In this document: positions 26,897 to 35,773 of the stretch, one piece after another
How positions within the stretch are numbered: the first letter of the stretch is position 1
How the letters are laid out: every line of letters starts with the position of its first letter
Assembly: GCA_018669795.1 (NCBI GenBank)
Contig: JABHSQ010000010.1
Coordinates: 1-64,000, forward strand
Direction: 5' to 3'
Length of the DNA stretch: 64,000 nt
From: Flavobacteriaceae bacterium
GTDB taxonomy: Bacteria > Bacteroidota > Bacteroidia > Flavobacteriales > Flavobacteriaceae
Translations under genes and position numbers: made by a program
Notes under the pieces: generated by a model
The model's input: the letters and a program-made list of their open reading frames with translations, nothing else
Databases searched by the model: none
What the model was told of the DNA's origin: nothing

Positions 26897-28180
26897 TTAT
26901 ATTTTTCTTTTTATATCAAATCCCTCTAAGTTTTCTGCAATTCTTTTTAAGAAGGATCCAGCTAAAAACCCGTCTACAATCCTGTGGTCAAAAGAAAGTG
27001 ACAAATACATCATATGCCTAATCTCTATTGTATCTCCTTCTGCCCTTTCCATCACCTCAGCTCTTTTCTTTATAATTCCAGTAGCCAAAATTGCTGCTTC
27101 GGGTTGATTAATAATTGGAGTTCCCATTACGGAACCAAAAGTTCCAACATTAGATATCGTAAATGTACTACCACTAGTATCATCTGCTTTTAATTTATTT
27201 TCTCTTGCTTTTAATGACAACGAATTGATTGCAGAAGCTAATTCTTTAAGGTTTTTTTTATCTGCATCTCTTACTACGGGTACAATTAAATTACCCGAAG
27301 GTAACGCTGTTGCCATCCCAACATTAATTGTATCCTTTACAATAATATTTTTTCCATCTAAACTAGAATTAATCATCGGAAAATCAACTATTGCCTTTGC
27401 TACTGATTCAATAAATAAAGGTGTAAAAGTTAATTTTTCATTATACTTTTCTTGAAAAGAAATTTTTGCTTGTTTTCTCCAATGTACCATTTCTGTTAAA
27501 TCTGCTTCTACATATGCTGTAACGTGCGGAGAAGTAAGTTTACTAAAAACCATCCGGTCAGCGATCATCTGTCGCATGCGATCCATTTCTACAATTTTAC
27601 CAGTTCCTTTATCAAACTTTAAATCTGGCACCTTAAAACCATTATCTGTAACAACAGGTTGCGCATATTTAAAAGGCCTTCCTTCTTCAATATAGCTCAT
27701 TAAATCACTTTTTCGCAAACGCCCTTCGTCTCCTGTTAATGGAATTCGAGCTAGTTCTTCAAAACTAATGTGTTGTTCTTTTGCAATACTGATAATTAAT
27801 GGAGAGAAAAATAAATTTGAATTGGATACATTAAATGCTCCTTGTTTAATTTTTTGAGAAGATTTATTTAATGCTTTATTAGCCTCTTGTGCAGGCTTTT
27901 GTTTATAATCTTCTTCTTTTTTAGCTGGTAAAACAATTCCATCGGTTTTAATAATAGCTATAGTTTCTCCAATAGAAATTACATCGTTTTGCTTAAACAA
28001 TAATTCTGAAACTATTCCTGAAACCAATGAAGGAACCTCAGAATCAACTTTATCTGTTGCAACTTCTAATAATACCTCATCTTGATCAATGGTATCACCC
28101 ACATTTTTAAACCATTTAATGATGGCAGCTTCAGTGATACTTTCGCCAAGTCTAGGCATTTTGAATTTGTATTCTGACAT
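26897..28180 (-). CDS. 2-oxoacid dehydrogenase E2 (dihydrolipoyl acyltransferase)
   Basis: 427 residues. A single lipoyl domain (residues ~1-78) has its lipoyl lysine in EVATDKVDSEVPS. A ~45-residue linker leads to a peripheral subunit-binding domain (FFSPLIISIAKEQHISFEEL, TGDEGRLRKSDLMSYI). The catalytic domain ends in FDHRIVDGFLAGSFLKRIAE, which contains the active HxxxD. The start overlaps the paaY stop by one base (TAATG), so translation is coupled. It probably assembles with the E1 fusion two genes downstream; E3 must come from elsewhere. Confidence 0.93.
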   Translation of the reverse strand: MSEYKFKMPRLGESITEAAIIKWFKNVGDTIDQDEVLLEVATDKVDSEVPSLVSGIVSELLFKQNDVISIGETIAIIKTDGIVLPAKKEEDYKQKPAQEANKALNKSSQKIKQGAFNVSNSNLFFSPLIISIAKEQHISFEELARIPLTGDEGRLRKSDLMSYIEEGRPFKYAQPVVTDNGFKVPDLKFDKGTGKIVEMDRMRQMIADRMVFSKLTSPHVTAYVEADLTEMVHWRKQAKISFQEKYNEKLTFTPLFIESVAKAIVDFPMINSSLDGKNIIVKDTINVGMATALPSGNLIVPVVRDADKKNLKELASAINSLSLKARENKLKADDTSGSTFTISNVGTFGSVMGTPIINQPEAAILATGIIKKRAEVMERAEGDTIEIRHMMYLSLSFDHRIVDGFLAGSFLKRIAENLEGFDIKRKI

Positions 28181-28779
28181 TATTTATTTCTTTTCAATTC
28201 AGCTAGGGTTTTATAAAAATCCTCTTGTTTAGGCTTGTCCTTTGGGATCTCACGAAGAGGCACTACTTCTTTTAAACTTTCATGACAATCTGTTGGTAAA
28301 GCTTGGTAAAGCTTGGTGCCGGCTGATTTCCATTCCATCATTTTATCGGTAACTTCTTTTATGACTTTTGCTGGATTACCAACAATTAAACTTCTACTAG
28401 AAAAAACAGATTCCGCTTTCACAAAAGTCATTGCACCAACTATACATTCATCTCCTATTTCTGCATCATCCATGATTACACTATTCATGCCTATAAGACA
28501 ATTACGTCCTAAATTAGCTCCATGAATAATTGCGCCATGTCCTATATGCGCACCCTCTTTTAAAACAATCGTTTTACCAGGAAACATATGGACCGTACAA
28601 TTTTCTTGAACATTAACTCCATCTTCCAAAATAATTGCTCCCCAATCTCCTCGAATTGCAGCTCCAGGTCCTATATAACAATTTTTTCCAATGAGTACGT
28701 TTCCAGTAACAGCAGCTAATGGATGTACAAAACTACTTTCGTGAACTATCGGTATATGTCCTTTAAAACTATAAAACAT
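28180..28779 (-). CDS. paaY: PaaY-type hexapeptide-repeat protein
   Basis: 199 residues of left-handed beta-helix hexapeptide repeats (VLIGKNCYIGPGAAIRGDWG, VNVQENCTVHMFPGK, AHIGHGAIIHGANLGRN). Metal-ligand histidines are spaced as in gamma-carbonic anhydrases. PaaY of the phenylacetate cluster is a thioesterase that hydrolyses inhibitory ring-cleaved CoA side products, relieving CoA sequestration. Placement directly after the enoyl-CoA hydratase gene with no gap and within the paa run supports PaaY over a generic carbonic anhydrase. Confidence 0.88.
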   Translation of the reverse strand: MFYSFKGHIPIVHESSFVHPLAAVTGNVLIGKNCYIGPGAAIRGDWGAIILEDGVNVQENCTVHMFPGKTIVLKEGAHIGHGAIIHGANLGRNCLIGMNSVIMDDAEIGDECIVGAMTFVKAESVFSSRSLIVGNPAKVIKEVTDKMMEWKSAGTKLYQALPTDCHESLKEVVPLREIPKDKPKQEDFYKTLAELKRNK

Positions 28780-29529
28780 CTATTTAAATTTCTTTAACGT
28801 TTCTTTTGTGAAATCAGACAGAACCAACCGACCACTGATGGCAGCTCGTTCAGCTAATAAATCGTCCCAATCTTCAGTACCTCTCCAAAAAACTTTTTTC
28901 ATTTCTTTCATTGCATCTGGATTATAGGTACATAAGTGTTCTGCAAAAAATTGTATTGCATCATCCATTTCTTCGGTACTTTCGTATACTTGAGCAAACA
29001 ATCCTTTTTGTTTTGCCCAGTCAGCACTATAAAAAGAATTGGCATCAATAGCTATTTGAGACATTCCACTCAGTCCTAATTTTCGCTCAACTGCTGGTCC
29101 AACTACAAAAGGTCCTATACCAAGATTCAACTCACTTAATTTAATGGATGCAAGCTTTGTTGCCATACAATAATCGGTAGCTGATGCAATACCAACTCCA
29201 CCTCCAACAGTTTTACCTTGTATTCTACCTATTATAAATTTTGGACACTTTCGCATTGCATTTATAACATTCGCAAATCCTGAAAAGAACACCTTTCCAG
29301 TTTCAGCATCATTGATATTTATTAACTCTTCAAAACTGGCGCCAGCACAAAAAGTGCGTTCTCCTCCACTTTTTAAAATAATGACCTTAACCTCATTATT
29401 TAATCCTGCATCATGGATGTTTTTAACTAATTTCGCTAAAATAGTTCCCGGCAAACTATTATGTGCAGGATGAAAAAACTCAATGGTTGAAATACCGTTT
29501 TGTATATTTTGATTTACGTAAGCTTCCAT
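28780..29529 (-). CDS. Enoyl-CoA hydratase/isomerase, candidate PaaF
   Basis: 249 residues of the crotonase fold. The oxyanion-hole segments GERTFCAGASFEEL and GKTVGGGVGIASATDYCMA are present, and a Glu occurs in LSELNLGIGPFVVGPAVE. In the paa pathway PaaF hydrates 2,3-dehydroadipyl-CoA. As the second crotonase of the cluster (the other is PaaG-like), this gene is the natural candidate, but substrate cannot be read from sequence. It lies 2 bp after paaZ and abuts paaY. Confidence 0.85.
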   Translation of the reverse strand: MEAYVNQNIQNGISTIEFFHPAHNSLPGTILAKLVKNIHDAGLNNEVKVIILKSGGERTFCAGASFEELININDAETGKVFFSGFANVINAMRKCPKFIIGRIQGKTVGGGVGIASATDYCMATKLASIKLSELNLGIGPFVVGPAVERKLGLSGMSQIAIDANSFYSADWAKQKGLFAQVYESTEEMDDAIQFFAEHLCTYNPDAMKEMKKVFWRGTEDWDDLLAERAAISGRLVLSDFTKETLKKFK

Positions 29530-29531
29530 AG

Positions 29532-32027
29532 TTATAATAATCCAAATTGTTTAAAATGATGATTTAAGTGTTTGCGTTCTAGCAATTGCCAATCATATTT
29601 TTCTATAAACCCAAATACTGCATTCTTAACTACTGCATCGGGGTTTTCTTTATAAAAATTGACGTATTGTTCTCTTGCTTCTAATAATTTTAATTTCGAA
29701 ATTTGTAAATTCTCATGTTTTAGTTCTTCTAATGTTCCTTTTTTATACAAAGGAAAATCGAATCCTGAAGGCATCGGTTTATAGTTATAAAGAGATTCTT
29801 GTACTTTTTCTAAATATTTTTCTGGCGTATCAATTTCAAAGTCTTGAATTTCTCCAGATGCAATTCGATACGTCAATTCTAAATGTTCAATCATATGCTG
29901 TGAAGTCATCATTCCCCAATTGGGTTTTGAATCTTCAGTCAATTTTTTTAAACATTCTTCAATTTTTTCAGAAGTCATCTCTACAAAAACAGTTTGTTTT
30001 TTCTGAACCATCGTTAATATTGTTGCTATTGCAACCAATTCATCTTCAATATCAAAAACTTCAACGTACCATTTAACTATTCCACAGGGGTGTTCTTTCC
30101 CTCTTTCATCTCGATCAATTTTTTGCTTACAAGTTAATCGAACATAAACGGTATCATTATGATAAATAGGTCTTAAAAAACGACAATCTTCTAATCCATA
30201 ATTTGCAGCAACTGGTCCTTTATTTGGATATACAAAAAGACCTGCTGCAGCAGCTAATATAAAATAACCGTGAGCGGTTCTTTTTTCGAAAATACTTCCA
30301 TCAAGAGAAGTAATATCGGTATGTGCATAAAAATGATCCCAAGTTAAATTTGCGAAATTTACAATATCACCATCAGTTATCGTACGCTTATGGGTTTTAA
30401 GAGACATCCCTGGTTCAATATCTTCCCAGTGATATGCGAAGGGATGTTTATCGGTTTCTGTATAAGCTCCTTTTGGTTGATAAATTCCTGTAATTTCTGT
30501 TAAGGTAGTCGGAGAACCTTGAATAGCACATCGTTGTAAATAATGTTTAACACCACGCATTCCACCCATTTCTTCTCCACCACCAGCTCTTCCAGGACCA
30601 CCGTGAACTAAGGTAGGTAATGGAGAACCATGACCTGTACTTTCTTTTTCATTTTCACGATTTAACACTAATATTCTACCATGATGTGTAGCAGCTTCAA
30701 CTACATATTCTTTAGCAATTGAATCACTATTGGTAACGATGGAAGAAACCAAGGATCCTTTTCCTAAGTGTGCTAAATGAATTGCTTCATCCAACGTTTT
30801 ATATGGCATTAATGTACTAACGGGTCCAAATGCTTCAATTTCATGAATTCCTGTATTCGTAAATGGATAGTCTTCTCTTAAAAGGACAGGAGCTAAAAAC
30901 GCTCCATCTTTTGAGTTTGCACCAATTACCGAAACCTCATCCAAGTTACCATAAACCATTTTAGCAGTTTTTGTTAACTCTGCTACTCTTTGCTTCACTT
31001 CTTGTACTTGATCTTTACTAACCATGGCACCCATTCTAACTTCTTTTAGCCTTGGATCACCAATCGTAACTTTATCTAACTGTTGCCCTATAGCAATTTG
31101 AACATCTTCAATTAGTTTTTCAGGAACAATAATTCTTCTAATTGCCGTACATTTTTGACCACATTTTACAGTCATTTCTTTACGAACTTCTTTTATAAAT
31201 ATATCAAATTCTGGTGTCCCAGGTACTGCATCTTCACCTAACACACAGGAATTTAAAGAATCAGCTTCCATATTAAAAGGTACTGCTTCATTGATAATTC
31301 TAGGATGTGATTTTAACATCCTACCAGTTACGGCAGATCCCGTAAATGTAACCACATCTTGTGATTCAACTGAATCTAATATACTTCTTGCTGAACCAGA
31401 AATAAGCTGTAATGAACCTTCTGGTAAAATATTTGAAGCTATAATTTCTCTTACTACTGCTTCCGTTAAAAAGGAAGTATTTGTCGCTGGTTTAACGATA
31501 GCTGGAACACCAGCCATCCAATTAACCGCACATTTCTCTAACATTCCCCAAACAGGAAAATTATAGGCATTAATATGTATGGCGACACCTCTTTTTGGGA
31601 CTAATATATGATGAGCCATAAACCGTCCTCCTTTTGACAAATCAATAGGTTCTCCTTCTACATGATAAGACTGATTTGGAAATAATTTTCGCAAAGAAGC
31701 ATTGGCGAATAAATTACCAAACCCTCCTTCAATATCAATCCAACTATCAACTTTTGTAGCTCCAGTACGGTAACTAACATCATAAAAATGTTGCTTCTTT
31801 TTAATAAGATAAAAAGCCAATTTCTTAAGCATATTTCCACGCTCTTGAAAAGTCATTTTACGTAAAGCTTCTCCTTTTACCCTTCCATAATGTAGCACTT
31901 CAGAAAGATCAAAACCTGTGGTATCTGATAAGGCTACAACTTCACCAGTAACAGCATCCATCATTGGAACACCTTCACCTGAGCCATACACCCATTGTCC
32001 GTTGATGTAACTTTCTAGTTTTTTCAT
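29532..32027 (-). CDS. paaZ: PaaZ oxepin-CoA hydrolase/aldehyde dehydrogenase with extra C-terminal domain
   Basis: Opens the oxepin ring of the phenylacetate pathway and oxidises the resulting aldehyde. 831 residues, about 150 longer than the E. coli enzyme. Residues ~1-520 are aldehyde dehydrogenase (NMEADSLNSCVLG; catalytic Cys in TVKCGQKCTAIRR). Residues ~530-680 are a MaoC-like hydratase (NLTWDHFYAHTD, EKRTAHGYFILAAAAGL). The last ~145 residues (SEKIEECLKKLTEDSKPNWG, MMTSQHMIEHLELTYRIASG) resemble the DinB-like DUF1569 fold. I believe this fusion recurs in Flavobacteriaceae, but its role is unknown. Confidence 0.93.
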   Translation of the reverse strand: MKKLESYINGQWVYGSGEGVPMMDAVTGEVVALSDTTGFDLSEVLHYGRVKGEALRKMTFQERGNMLKKLAFYLIKKKQHFYDVSYRTGATKVDSWIDIEGGFGNLFANASLRKLFPNQSYHVEGEPIDLSKGGRFMAHHILVPKRGVAIHINAYNFPVWGMLEKCAVNWMAGVPAIVKPATNTSFLTEAVVREIIASNILPEGSLQLISGSARSILDSVESQDVVTFTGSAVTGRMLKSHPRIINEAVPFNMEADSLNSCVLGEDAVPGTPEFDIFIKEVRKEMTVKCGQKCTAIRRIIVPEKLIEDVQIAIGQQLDKVTIGDPRLKEVRMGAMVSKDQVQEVKQRVAELTKTAKMVYGNLDEVSVIGANSKDGAFLAPVLLREDYPFTNTGIHEIEAFGPVSTLMPYKTLDEAIHLAHLGKGSLVSSIVTNSDSIAKEYVVEAATHHGRILVLNRENEKESTGHGSPLPTLVHGGPGRAGGGEEMGGMRGVKHYLQRCAIQGSPTTLTEITGIYQPKGAYTETDKHPFAYHWEDIEPGMSLKTHKRTITDGDIVNFANLTWDHFYAHTDITSLDGSIFEKRTAHGYFILAAAAGLFVYPNKGPVAANYGLEDCRFLRPIYHNDTVYVRLTCKQKIDRDERGKEHPCGIVKWYVEVFDIEDELVAIATILTMVQKKQTVFVEMTSEKIEECLKKLTEDSKPNWGMMTSQHMIEHLELTYRIASGEIQDFEIDTPEKYLEKVQESLYNYKPMPSGFDFPLYKKGTLEELKHENLQISKLKLLEAREQYVNFYKENPDAVVKNAVFGFIEKYDWQLLERKHLNHHFKQFGLL

Positions 32028-32037
32028 GACTTTAATT

Positions 32038-33249
32038 TTAGTTTACATTTTCAATAATGGCAGCATATCCTTGCCCAACACCGATACACATAGTAACTAA
32101 TGCATATCTTTTATTTTGTTCTTTTAATTCTAAAGCTGCAGAATAAGTGATTCTAGCTCCCGTTACTCCTAAAGGATGTCCGATAGCAATAGAACCTCCG
32201 TTTGGATTTAATCGAGGATCATTATCTGCTAATCCCCAAGCTCTAGTACAGGCTAAAGCTTGTGCTGCAAAAGCTTCATTTAATTCTATTACATCCATAT
32301 CGTCCATTGTTAATCCTGCTTTTTTTAATGCTTTGTTAGAAGCTTCTACAGGACCAATCCCCATTATTCTTGGCTCAACACCAACGACTGCAGAACTAAC
32401 AATTCTTGCAATGGGTTTTAAATTGTATTTTTTAACTGCTTCCTCTGAAGCAATAATAGTAGCTGCTGCTCCATCATTTAATCCTGAAGAATTCCCAGCA
32501 GTTACACTTCCGCCTTCATTTTTAAAAGCAGGTCTAAGTTTCCCTAAAATTGCTAACGATGTTGTAGGTTTAACAAATTCATCTTTGGAAAATTGAATTG
32601 GATCTTTTTTCCGTTGAGGGATTTCAACAGTAATTATTTCTTTTGCCAAACGCCCATTTTCTTGAGCCTTTGTTGCTTTCATTTGGCTCCAATAGGAGAA
32701 CTTATCTTGATCTTCGCGAGATATATTATAGTTCTCTACTAAATTTTCAGCAGTATTTCCCATACCATCAACACCATAAAGCTCTTTCATTTTTAGGTTT
32801 ATAAAACGCCATCCAAAAGTAGAATCATACATTTTAGAATCGCCTCCAAAACCTGTTGAGGGTTTTGCGATTACGTAGGGCCCACGGGTCATATTCTCAA
32901 CTCCTCCTGAAATAAACAAATCTCCATCACCAGCTTTTATAGCTCTATTTGCATGAATAATTGCTGACAATCCCGAACTACAAAGTCTATTTACAGTTTC
33001 TCCTGGTACGGTAAAAGGCAAGCCTGCTAATAAAGAAGACATGCGAGCAATATTTCGGTTGTCTTCACCTGCTTGATTTGCACAGCCCATGATCACATCG
33101 TCATAAGCTTCTTTTGGAATATTTGGGTTGCGTTTGACTATTTCAGCAATCACTAGAGCACCTAAATCATCGGTACGAACAGCTGATAATGTTCCTTTAT
33201 AATTCCCAATAGGTGTTCTTATTCCGTCTATGATGTATGCTTCTTTCAT
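32038..33249 (-). CDS. paaJ: 3-oxoadipyl-CoA thiolase
   Basis: 403 residues from ATG 33249. It cleaves 3-oxoadipyl-CoA to succinyl-CoA and acetyl-CoA, the last paa step. Thiolase motifs: nucleophile Cys in ETVNRLCSSGLSAIIHANRA, NEAFAAQALA, GGSIAIGHPLGVTGAR with the catalytic His, and the second Cys in LVTMCIGVGQGYA. The ATG at 33249 overlaps the paaI stop by one base (TAATG). A longer frame adding MGRI is less likely because conserved N-termini begin MKEAYIIDGIRTPIG. Confidence 0.95.
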   Translation of the reverse strand: MKEAYIIDGIRTPIGNYKGTLSAVRTDDLGALVIAEIVKRNPNIPKEAYDDVIMGCANQAGEDNRNIARMSSLLAGLPFTVPGETVNRLCSSGLSAIIHANRAIKAGDGDLFISGGVENMTRGPYVIAKPSTGFGGDSKMYDSTFGWRFINLKMKELYGVDGMGNTAENLVENYNISREDQDKFSYWSQMKATKAQENGRLAKEIITVEIPQRKKDPIQFSKDEFVKPTTSLAILGKLRPAFKNEGGSVTAGNSSGLNDGAAATIIASEEAVKKYNLKPIARIVSSAVVGVEPRIMGIGPVEASNKALKKAGLTMDDMDVIELNEAFAAQALACTRAWGLADNDPRLNPNGGSIAIGHPLGVTGARITYSAALELKEQNKRYALVTMCIGVGQGYAAIIENVN

Positions 33250-33656
33250 TATTCTTCCCAATCTTTTGTTGTTCTATAAACCACTCCTTTAAAAAGTGCT
33301 ACTAATTCGTTTCCTCGTTTTACTTCAACTATATTAAACCCAACTTTAGTTTTCTGAAGATCCAATGTAACTTCAGCTGTAATGTAGTCCCCTATTTCTA
33401 GTGCTTCTATATGATTAATAGATGTTTCGATAGAAACCGCATACTTTCCATGCGTATTTGCTGTAAAGCCAAAAGCGGTGTCTGCTAAAGCATAGGTTAT
33501 AGCTCCGTGAGCTTTATCCATACTATTCAACATTTCTTTACGAATTGTCATTCCTAATTTACACCTTCCAATCTCACTTTCTAATATCTTGATACCTAAC
33601 GATTGACTGTAGGCATCTTGATTTAACAACTTTTCAGGTATTAGTTCTCCTTTCAT
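33249..33656 (-). CDS. paaI: PaaI hotdog thioesterase
   Basis: 135 residues, hotdog fold. The segment AHGAITYALADTAFGFTANT contains the conserved Asp region of PaaI thioesterases. PaaI hydrolyses ring-hydroxylated phenylacetyl-CoA side products and so frees trapped CoA. It is overlapped at both ends: ATG shares bases with the paaH stop (ATGA type) and its stop overlaps the paaJ start, so the three are translationally coupled. Confidence 0.92.
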   Translation of the reverse strand: MKGELIPEKLLNQDAYSQSLGIKILESEIGRCKLGMTIRKEMLNSMDKAHGAITYALADTAFGFTANTHGKYAVSIETSINHIEALEIGDYITAEVTLDLQKTKVGFNIVEVKRGNELVALFKGVVYRTTKDWEE

Positions 33657-34828
33657 GAAAAGAAATTTTTATTTTCTCGATTCATTTTTCGAAGCAATGG
33701 AGAACAACGATACCTATCTTCATGATATTCGTTGTATAAATTATCCATAGCGTTCACACACCAATCTATTCCCTTTTCATCTGCCCAAGCCAATAAGCCT
33801 TTTGGATAATTTACTCCCTTTGTCATCGCAGTATCTATATCTTCTGCTGAAGCAATGTTCCAAAATAAAGCATCTGCTGCTTCATTAATTAACATCACTA
33901 ATATCCTTTCAAATATTTCTTTTTGAAATGTTTCATTGTTCGCATGAGATTCCTCGTCGCTCGTTCCTTGCTCTGTCGGAATGACCTTATAATCATAAAA
34001 TCCTTTTCCAGATTTTCTACCTAAATAACCAGCTTCAGAAAGTCGTTGTTGCGTAAAAGACGGCTTGTATCTTGGGTCTTGATAAAAAGCATTATACACG
34101 GTTTCTGTGACCGTATAATTTACATCATTCCCAATAAAATCCATTAATTCAAAAGGGCCCATTCGGAAACCACCTTGATTCTTTATTGCATTATCTATGG
34201 TTGAAAAATCGGCAATTCCTTCTTCAAAAATTCTAAGCGCTTCACCATAAAAGGGTCTCGCTACACGATTTACTATAAATCCAGGTGTATCCTTTGCAAC
34301 GGCAACTGTTTTTTTCCAATCTTTAATTATTTTAACCGTTTTTTGAATTACTTCATTTGAAGTTTGAATTGCTGGAATAACCTCAACTAACTTCATTAAA
34401 GGAGCTGGGTTAAAAAAATGAATTCCAATACAACGTTCTGGACTTTCTAGAGAAGATGCTATAGAAGCAATTGATAAACTTGAAGTATTTGACGCTATAA
34501 TACAATCCTCCGCTACATAAGTTTCTAACTCTGAAAACACTTTTTGCTTAATTTCAAGATTTTCTATAATCGCTTCAATAGTTAAATTAGAGTCACTTAA
34601 TTCTTTTAAAGAATCAACATACTTAATGTTGTTCTGAATTCGGTTCTTCTCATTATTATCGATACGCCCTTTTTCTATTAGACGGTTTAATATTTTTTCA
34701 AGTGAAGCTTTGGCTTTATCTAAGGCCATTTGATTGGTGTCGTATAAACTTACCATACATCCTGCAGTAGCAGCAACTTGTGCGATTCCACTTCCCATTG
34801 TACCACTTCCTATAATTCCAACTTTCAT
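33653..34828 (-). CDS. paaH: 3-hydroxyadipyl-CoA dehydrogenase
   Basis: 391 residues. The N-terminal NAD fold shows KVGIIGSGTMGSGIAQVAAT. FFNPAPLMKLVEVIPA, DTPGFIVNRVARPFYGEALR and GYLGRKSGKGFYDYK mark the 3-hydroxyacyl-CoA dehydrogenase domains. It oxidises 3-hydroxyadipyl-CoA in the lower paa pathway. Between the two C-terminal helical domains (residues ~281-296) lies an unusual stretch, VIPTEQGTSDEESHA, encoded by an interspersed palindromic-type repeat read in frame. Its 3' end overlaps paaI. Confidence 0.93.
   Translation of the reverse strand: MKVGIIGSGTMGSGIAQVAATAGCMVSLYDTNQMALDKAKASLEKILNRLIEKGRIDNNEKNRIQNNIKYVDSLKELSDSNLTIEAIIENLEIKQKVFSELETYVAEDCIIASNTSSLSIASIASSLESPERCIGIHFFNPAPLMKLVEVIPAIQTSNEVIQKTVKIIKDWKKTVAVAKDTPGFIVNRVARPFYGEALRIFEEGIADFSTIDNAIKNQGGFRMGPFELMDFIGNDVNYTVTETVYNAFYQDPRYKPSFTQQRLSEAGYLGRKSGKGFYDYKVIPTEQGTSDEESHANNETFQKEIFERILVMLINEAADALFWNIASAEDIDTAMTKGVNYPKGLLAWADEKGIDWCVNAMDNLYNEYHEDRYRCSPLLRKMNRENKNFFS
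33946..33985. repeat. Interspersed repeat (GAGATTCC...GGAATGAC type) embedded in paaH
   Basis: A 40-bp GC-richer block starts GAGATTCCTCGTC and ends TGTCGGAATGAC. It has inverted ends ATTCC/GGAAT and resembles the GTCATTCCG...GAGGAATCTC repeats scattered through many bacterial genomes. It is read in frame as part of the PaaH linker. Confidence 0.6.
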
Positions 34829-34837
34829 ACTATTTAT

Positions 34838-35773
34838 TTAAAACGGTAGATGATTTAAATCTACATTTCCACCAGAAATTATAATACCGATGTTTTTATT
34901 TTTAAAATTATTTTTTTCTTTTAGTAATGCTGCAAAAGCAACTGCACTTGAAGGCTCCACAACTATTTTCATTCGTTCCCATATCAATTTCATCGCATTG
35001 ATAATTTCATCTTCACTAACTCGTATAATTGTTTTGACATGTGCTAATATGATCGGAAAATTTCGATCTCCCAAAAATGTTCTTAAGCCATCTGCTATGG
35101 TATTCGAATTATCATTAAATTCTATTTTCCCACTTTTCAAAGACCGATAGGCATCGTCCACATTTTCAGGCTCTGCCCCTATTACCTCACACTTATCTGA
35201 AAAATAGTTAGCCGACAATGCAGTTCCTGCCAATAAGCCTCCTCCTCCAACTGGAGTTAAAATGGCATCTAAATTGGGATAATCTTCTAATAATTCTTTG
35301 GCTGAAGTTCCTTGACCTAAAATTACTTGATCGTCATTTGAAGGGTGAATAAATATAGCATTCTTTTCTATTCTAATTTTTTCTGCAGCTTCTTCTCGGG
35401 CTTTTAAATTAGACTCACATTCTATTATTTCGCCTTTATAATTTTTAACAGCATCTTTCTTCACTTGTGGTGCATTTTTAGGCATCACGATATATGCTTT
35501 AACGTTCATTTTAGTTGCAGCTAATGATAAAGCTTGGGCAAAATTACCTGAAGAATGTGTCACCACTCCACATTTACGCTGTTCCTCTGAAAGACTTAAA
35601 ATTGCATTTGCTGCACCTCGCATTTTAAATGCTCCCATTTTCTGAAAATTTTCGCATTTAAAAAACACCTTACAACCAGATATTTCATTTATCAACTCAG
35701 AAGTAAGTACAGGTGTACGGTGAATGTATGGCTTCACTTTATCATGTACTTGTATCAAAGTTTCTTTGTTCAT
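34838..35773 (-). CDS. PLP-dependent threonine/serine dehydratase-like enzyme
   Basis: 311 residues, fold type II. The PLP lysine is in ENFQKMGAFKMRGAANAI, followed by SSGNFAQALSLAA, the tetraglycine loop PVGGGGLLAGTAL and the C-terminal GIIISGGNVDLNHLPF. This matches catabolic threonine ammonia-lyases and serine racemases without an ACT domain. It lies between paaG and paaH, sharing a one-base stop/start overlap with paaG and 9 bp before paaH, so it belongs to the operon. A function in phenylacetate breakdown is not obvious. Confidence 0.88.
   Translation of the reverse strand: MNKETLIQVHDKVKPYIHRTPVLTSELINEISGCKVFFKCENFQKMGAFKMRGAANAILSLSEEQRKCGVVTHSSGNFAQALSLAATKMNVKAYIVMPKNAPQVKKDAVKNYKGEIIECESNLKAREEAAEKIRIEKNAIFIHPSNDDQVILGQGTSAKELLEDYPNLDAILTPVGGGGLLAGTALSANYFSDKCEVIGAEPENVDDAYRSLKSGKIEFNDNSNTIADGLRTFLGDRNFPIILAHVKTIIRVSEDEIINAMKLIWERMKIVVEPSSAVAFAALLKEKNNFKNKNIGIIISGGNVDLNHLPF

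Noticed and set aside
28180-28779. paaY as an ordinary gamma-carbonic anhydrase gene
   Set aside because: Possible by fold, but immediate linkage within the paa operon makes the PaaY thioesterase the better call.
29675-30076. 133-codon plus-strand frame inside paaZ
   Set aside because: Antisense to a well-conserved gene, hydrophobic low-complexity composition; a shadow frame.
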